Shown: in pieces, positions 5,755 through 7,374 of the stretch
Layout: each line of letters begins with the position of its first letter
Position numbering within the stretch: position 1 is the first letter of the stretch
Source: an uncultured Chloroflexota bacterium
GTDB taxonomy: Bacteria; Chloroflexota; Dehalococcoidia; Lucifugimonadales; CAJWER01
Direction of reading: 5' to 3'
DNA: 7,374 nt
Assembly (NCBI GenBank): GCA_913030785.1
Contig: CAJWER010000145.1
Location: 1 to 7,374 of the forward strand
The notes under the pieces: generated by a model
What the model was told of the DNA's origin: nothing
Seen by the model: the letters and a program-made list of their open reading frames with translations, nothing else
The model's database searches: none
Made by a program: the position numbers and the translations under genes

Positions 5755-7374
5755 ACTTTTAGGATGGCCAGGAAGGCTTCCTGGGGGATCTCGACGCTGC
5801 CCACGCGCTTCATGCGCTTCTTGCCCTCTGCCTGCTTCTGCAAGAGCTTGCGTTTCCGGGTCACGTCTCCGCCGTAGCACTTCGCGGTAACATTCTTGCG
5901 CATTGCCCTGATCGTCTCGCGGGCAAATACCTTGCTTCCGATAGCCGCCTGTATAGGCACCTCGAACATCTGTCGCGGAATCAGATCCTTGAGCCTGGTA
6001 ACGAGGTCTTTTCCTCTGGACTGGGCCGATTTTCGGTGCACGATTGTCGAAAGCGCGTCGACGGACTCCCCGTTGACAAGAATATCCAGCCGAACGAGGT
6101 CCTCTGGACGGTAGCCGGAAACGGAGTAGTCCATGGACGCATATCCCTGGGTGCGGGACTTCACCTGGTCGTAGAAGTCGATCAACATCTCGGAAAGCGG
6201 CATCGCGAACTCAAGAGTCATTCGCCCCTGGCTCGAGGTGTCGGCTCCGTTGCTCCCCGACTCGTTGACGCGGGCGTCGATCTGAATGTAGTCCATCTTC
6301 TTGAACTCGCCACGATGCTCCTTTACAAGCTCCATCAGGGGTCCTATGTATGTGGCAGGCGTCAAAAGAGTCAGGTCCACCCACGGCTCATTGACCTCTT
6401 CTATGCGGTCAGCCGGCGGCAGGCGCGACGGGTTGTCGACCTCGATGATCGAGCCGTCCGTGGACAGGACTCTATACGCAACGCTGGGAGAGGTCGCCAG
6501 GAGCCCAATACCGTACTCGCGCTCCAGGCGCTCTTGCACAACATCCATGTGCAACAGGCCGAGGAAACCACACCGGAATCCAGACCCCAGGGCCAGTGAG
6601 CTTTCCGGCTGGTACGTCAGGGCTGCATCATTGAGATGGAGCTTCTCCAGGGCATCACGTAGCTCCAGATAGTCTTCGCCATCGGATGGATACAGACCTG
6701 CGAAGACCATCGGCTTCATTGGCACGTACGTGTCGAGGGGCTCGGCAGCCCCGCCTTCGGCCAACGTGATCGTATCCCCTACCGGTGCGTCACCGACAGT
6801 CTTGAGGCCAGTCGCAATATAGCCCACTTCCCCGGCCGTAAGGCTTTCGACCTTGATCGGCCCCGGCTTGAAGCAACCAATCTCGAGAGTCTCACTCTCA
6901 ACGCCGTTGGACATGACCTTGAGCCGGCCCCGGGACGGCACTGTGCCCTCTCGGACGCGCACGTAGGCGACCACGCCCTTGTACGCGTCGTACTTCGAGT
7001 CGAATATCAGCGCACGCAACGGGCTTGCAGGACTTCCCGAAGGGGGCGGAACTCGATCGACAACAGAATTCAGTATCTGCTCGATGCCGATCCCATCTTT
7101 GGCGGACGCCATGATGATCTCGTCACGCTCGAACCCGAACGTGGCGCACATCTCCCCGGCAACTCGCTCGGGCTCCGCCATGTCCATGTCGATCTTGTTG
7201 ATGACCGGTATGACTTCGAGGTCATGTTCCATAGCCAGATATACGTTCGCCAGGGTCTGGGCCTGGATGCCCTGTGTTGCATCAACGATCAACAAGGCGC
7301 CCTCGCACGCGGCGAGGCTGCGAGATACCTCGTACGAGAAATCGACGTGGCCCGGCGTGTCGATCAGGTTGAGC
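5745..7374 (-). CDS. lepA: Elongation factor 4 (LepA), partial: N-terminus beyond the window
   Basis: EF4 is a ribosome-dependent GTPase acting on stalled or mistranslocated ribosomes; it is cytoplasmic or membrane-associated under stress. The visible 542 residues begin at LNLIDTPGHVDFSYEVSRSL, equivalent to about residue 72 of the E. coli protein, so the P-loop and switch I lie outside. G3 (DTPGH, 5-9) including the catalytic-type His, G4 (NKID, 59-62) and the G5-like SAK are intact. Domain II, domain III (FRCGFLGLLHMDVVQERL) and the EF4-specific C-terminal domain follow, ending in GKKRMKRVGSVEIPQEAFLAILKVER. That C-terminal domain distinguishes it from EF-G and typeA/BipA. Before the RMTLEF strand it carries roughly 17 residues (around RVNESGSNGADTSSQG) that E. 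coli EF4 lacks by my mental alignment. The frame is unbroken. The stop TAG reads at 5747-5745. Confidence 0.97.
   Translation of the reverse strand, partial: LNLIDTPGHVDFSYEVSRSLAACEGALLIVDATQGIQAQTLANVYLAMEHDLEVIPVINKIDMDMAEPERVAGEMCATFGFERDEIIMASAKDGIGIEQILNSVVDRVPPPSGSPASPLRALIFDSKYDAYKGVVAYVRVREGTVPSRGRLKVMSNGVESETLEIGCFKPGPIKVESLTAGEVGYIATGLKTVGDAPVGDTITLAEGGAAEPLDTYVPMKPMVFAGLYPSDGEDYLELRDALEKLHLNDAALTYQPESSLALGSGFRCGFLGLLHMDVVQERLEREYGIGLLATSPSVAYRVLSTDGSIIEVDNPSRLPPADRIEEVNEPWVDLTLLTPATYIGPLMELVKEHRGEFKKMDYIQIDARVNESGSNGADTSSQGRMTLEFAMPLSEMLIDFYDQVKSRTQGYASMDYSVSGYRPEDLVRLDILVNGESVDALSTIVHRKSAQSRGKDLVTRLKDLIPRQMFEVPIQAAIGSKVFARETIRAMRKNVTAKCYGGDVTRKRKLLQKQAEGKKRMKRVGSVEIPQEAFLAILKVER

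Noticed and set aside
6036..6599. 187-residue plus-strand frame opposite lepA
   Set aside because: Antisense of conserved EF4 sequence; no independent support.
1..7374. CRISPR array, tRNA, rRNA, transposase, toxin-antitoxin or defence genes
   Set aside because: I looked for regularly spaced repeats, tRNA-like cloverleaf ends and known protein motifs on both strands and found none.

Overview
The window looks like a piece of an environmental (probably metagenomic) bacterial genome. From about position 1359 rightward it reads as ordinary, gene-dense chromosome. The best taxonomic pointer is the adjacent pair of a DUF3090-family zinc-ribbon protein and an SCO1664-family PI-kinase-like protein. 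From memory, this pair is characteristic of Actinobacteria and Chloroflexota. Together with the degenerate palindromic intergenic repeats, it makes a Chloroflexota (Dehalococcoidia/SAR202-like) host my preferred guess. That is inference; no 16S or other decisive marker is present.

Layout. (1) 1-771, minus strand: part of a large secreted surface protein with the end of a parallel beta-helix (choice-of-anchor Q type), then an SdrD-B-like domain, then the start of a Calx-beta-like repeat. It runs off the left edge. (2) About 772-1314, plus strand: the 3' part of a gene for a small membrane protein, lacking its start. Items 1 and 2 meet head to head, each missing its N-terminal part, at a 7-bp inverted repeat (754-783). 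This is either a rearrangement breakpoint or an assembly/amplification chimera. Both protein types recall Planctomycetota, so the left ~1 kb may not belong with the rest. (3) 985-1358: no convincing gene; it holds a degenerate ~113-bp inverted repeat. (4) 1359-2795, minus: MFS drug/metabolite exporter of the DHA3 (MFS_3) type. (5) 2796-3052: divergent intergenic region with a perfect 8-bp-arm palindrome and a TATAAT box. (6) 3053-4030, plus: inositol-monophosphatase-superfamily phosphatase, with a GTG start chosen from a good Shine-Dalgarno. (7) 4035-4805, minus: SCO1664-family protein, converging on the phosphatase with 4 bp between stop codons. (8) 4939-5457, minus: DUF3090 protein. (9) 5458-5744: intergenic region with a hairpin-forming repeat and an 11-bp direct repeat. 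(10) 5745-7374, minus: lepA (elongation factor 4), lacking about 70 N-terminal residues beyond the right edge.

How they work together: DUF3090 and SCO1664 are co-directional and probably form a conserved two-gene unit of unknown function. EF4 is a translation factor, the MFS protein an exporter, and the phosphatase a small-molecule Mg-dependent enzyme. I see no defence system, CRISPR array, tRNA, rRNA or intact mobile element. The most unusual points are the head-to-head breakpoint near 772, the palindromic divergent control region near 2839-2883, and the repeat elements at 1204-1316 and 5597-5754.
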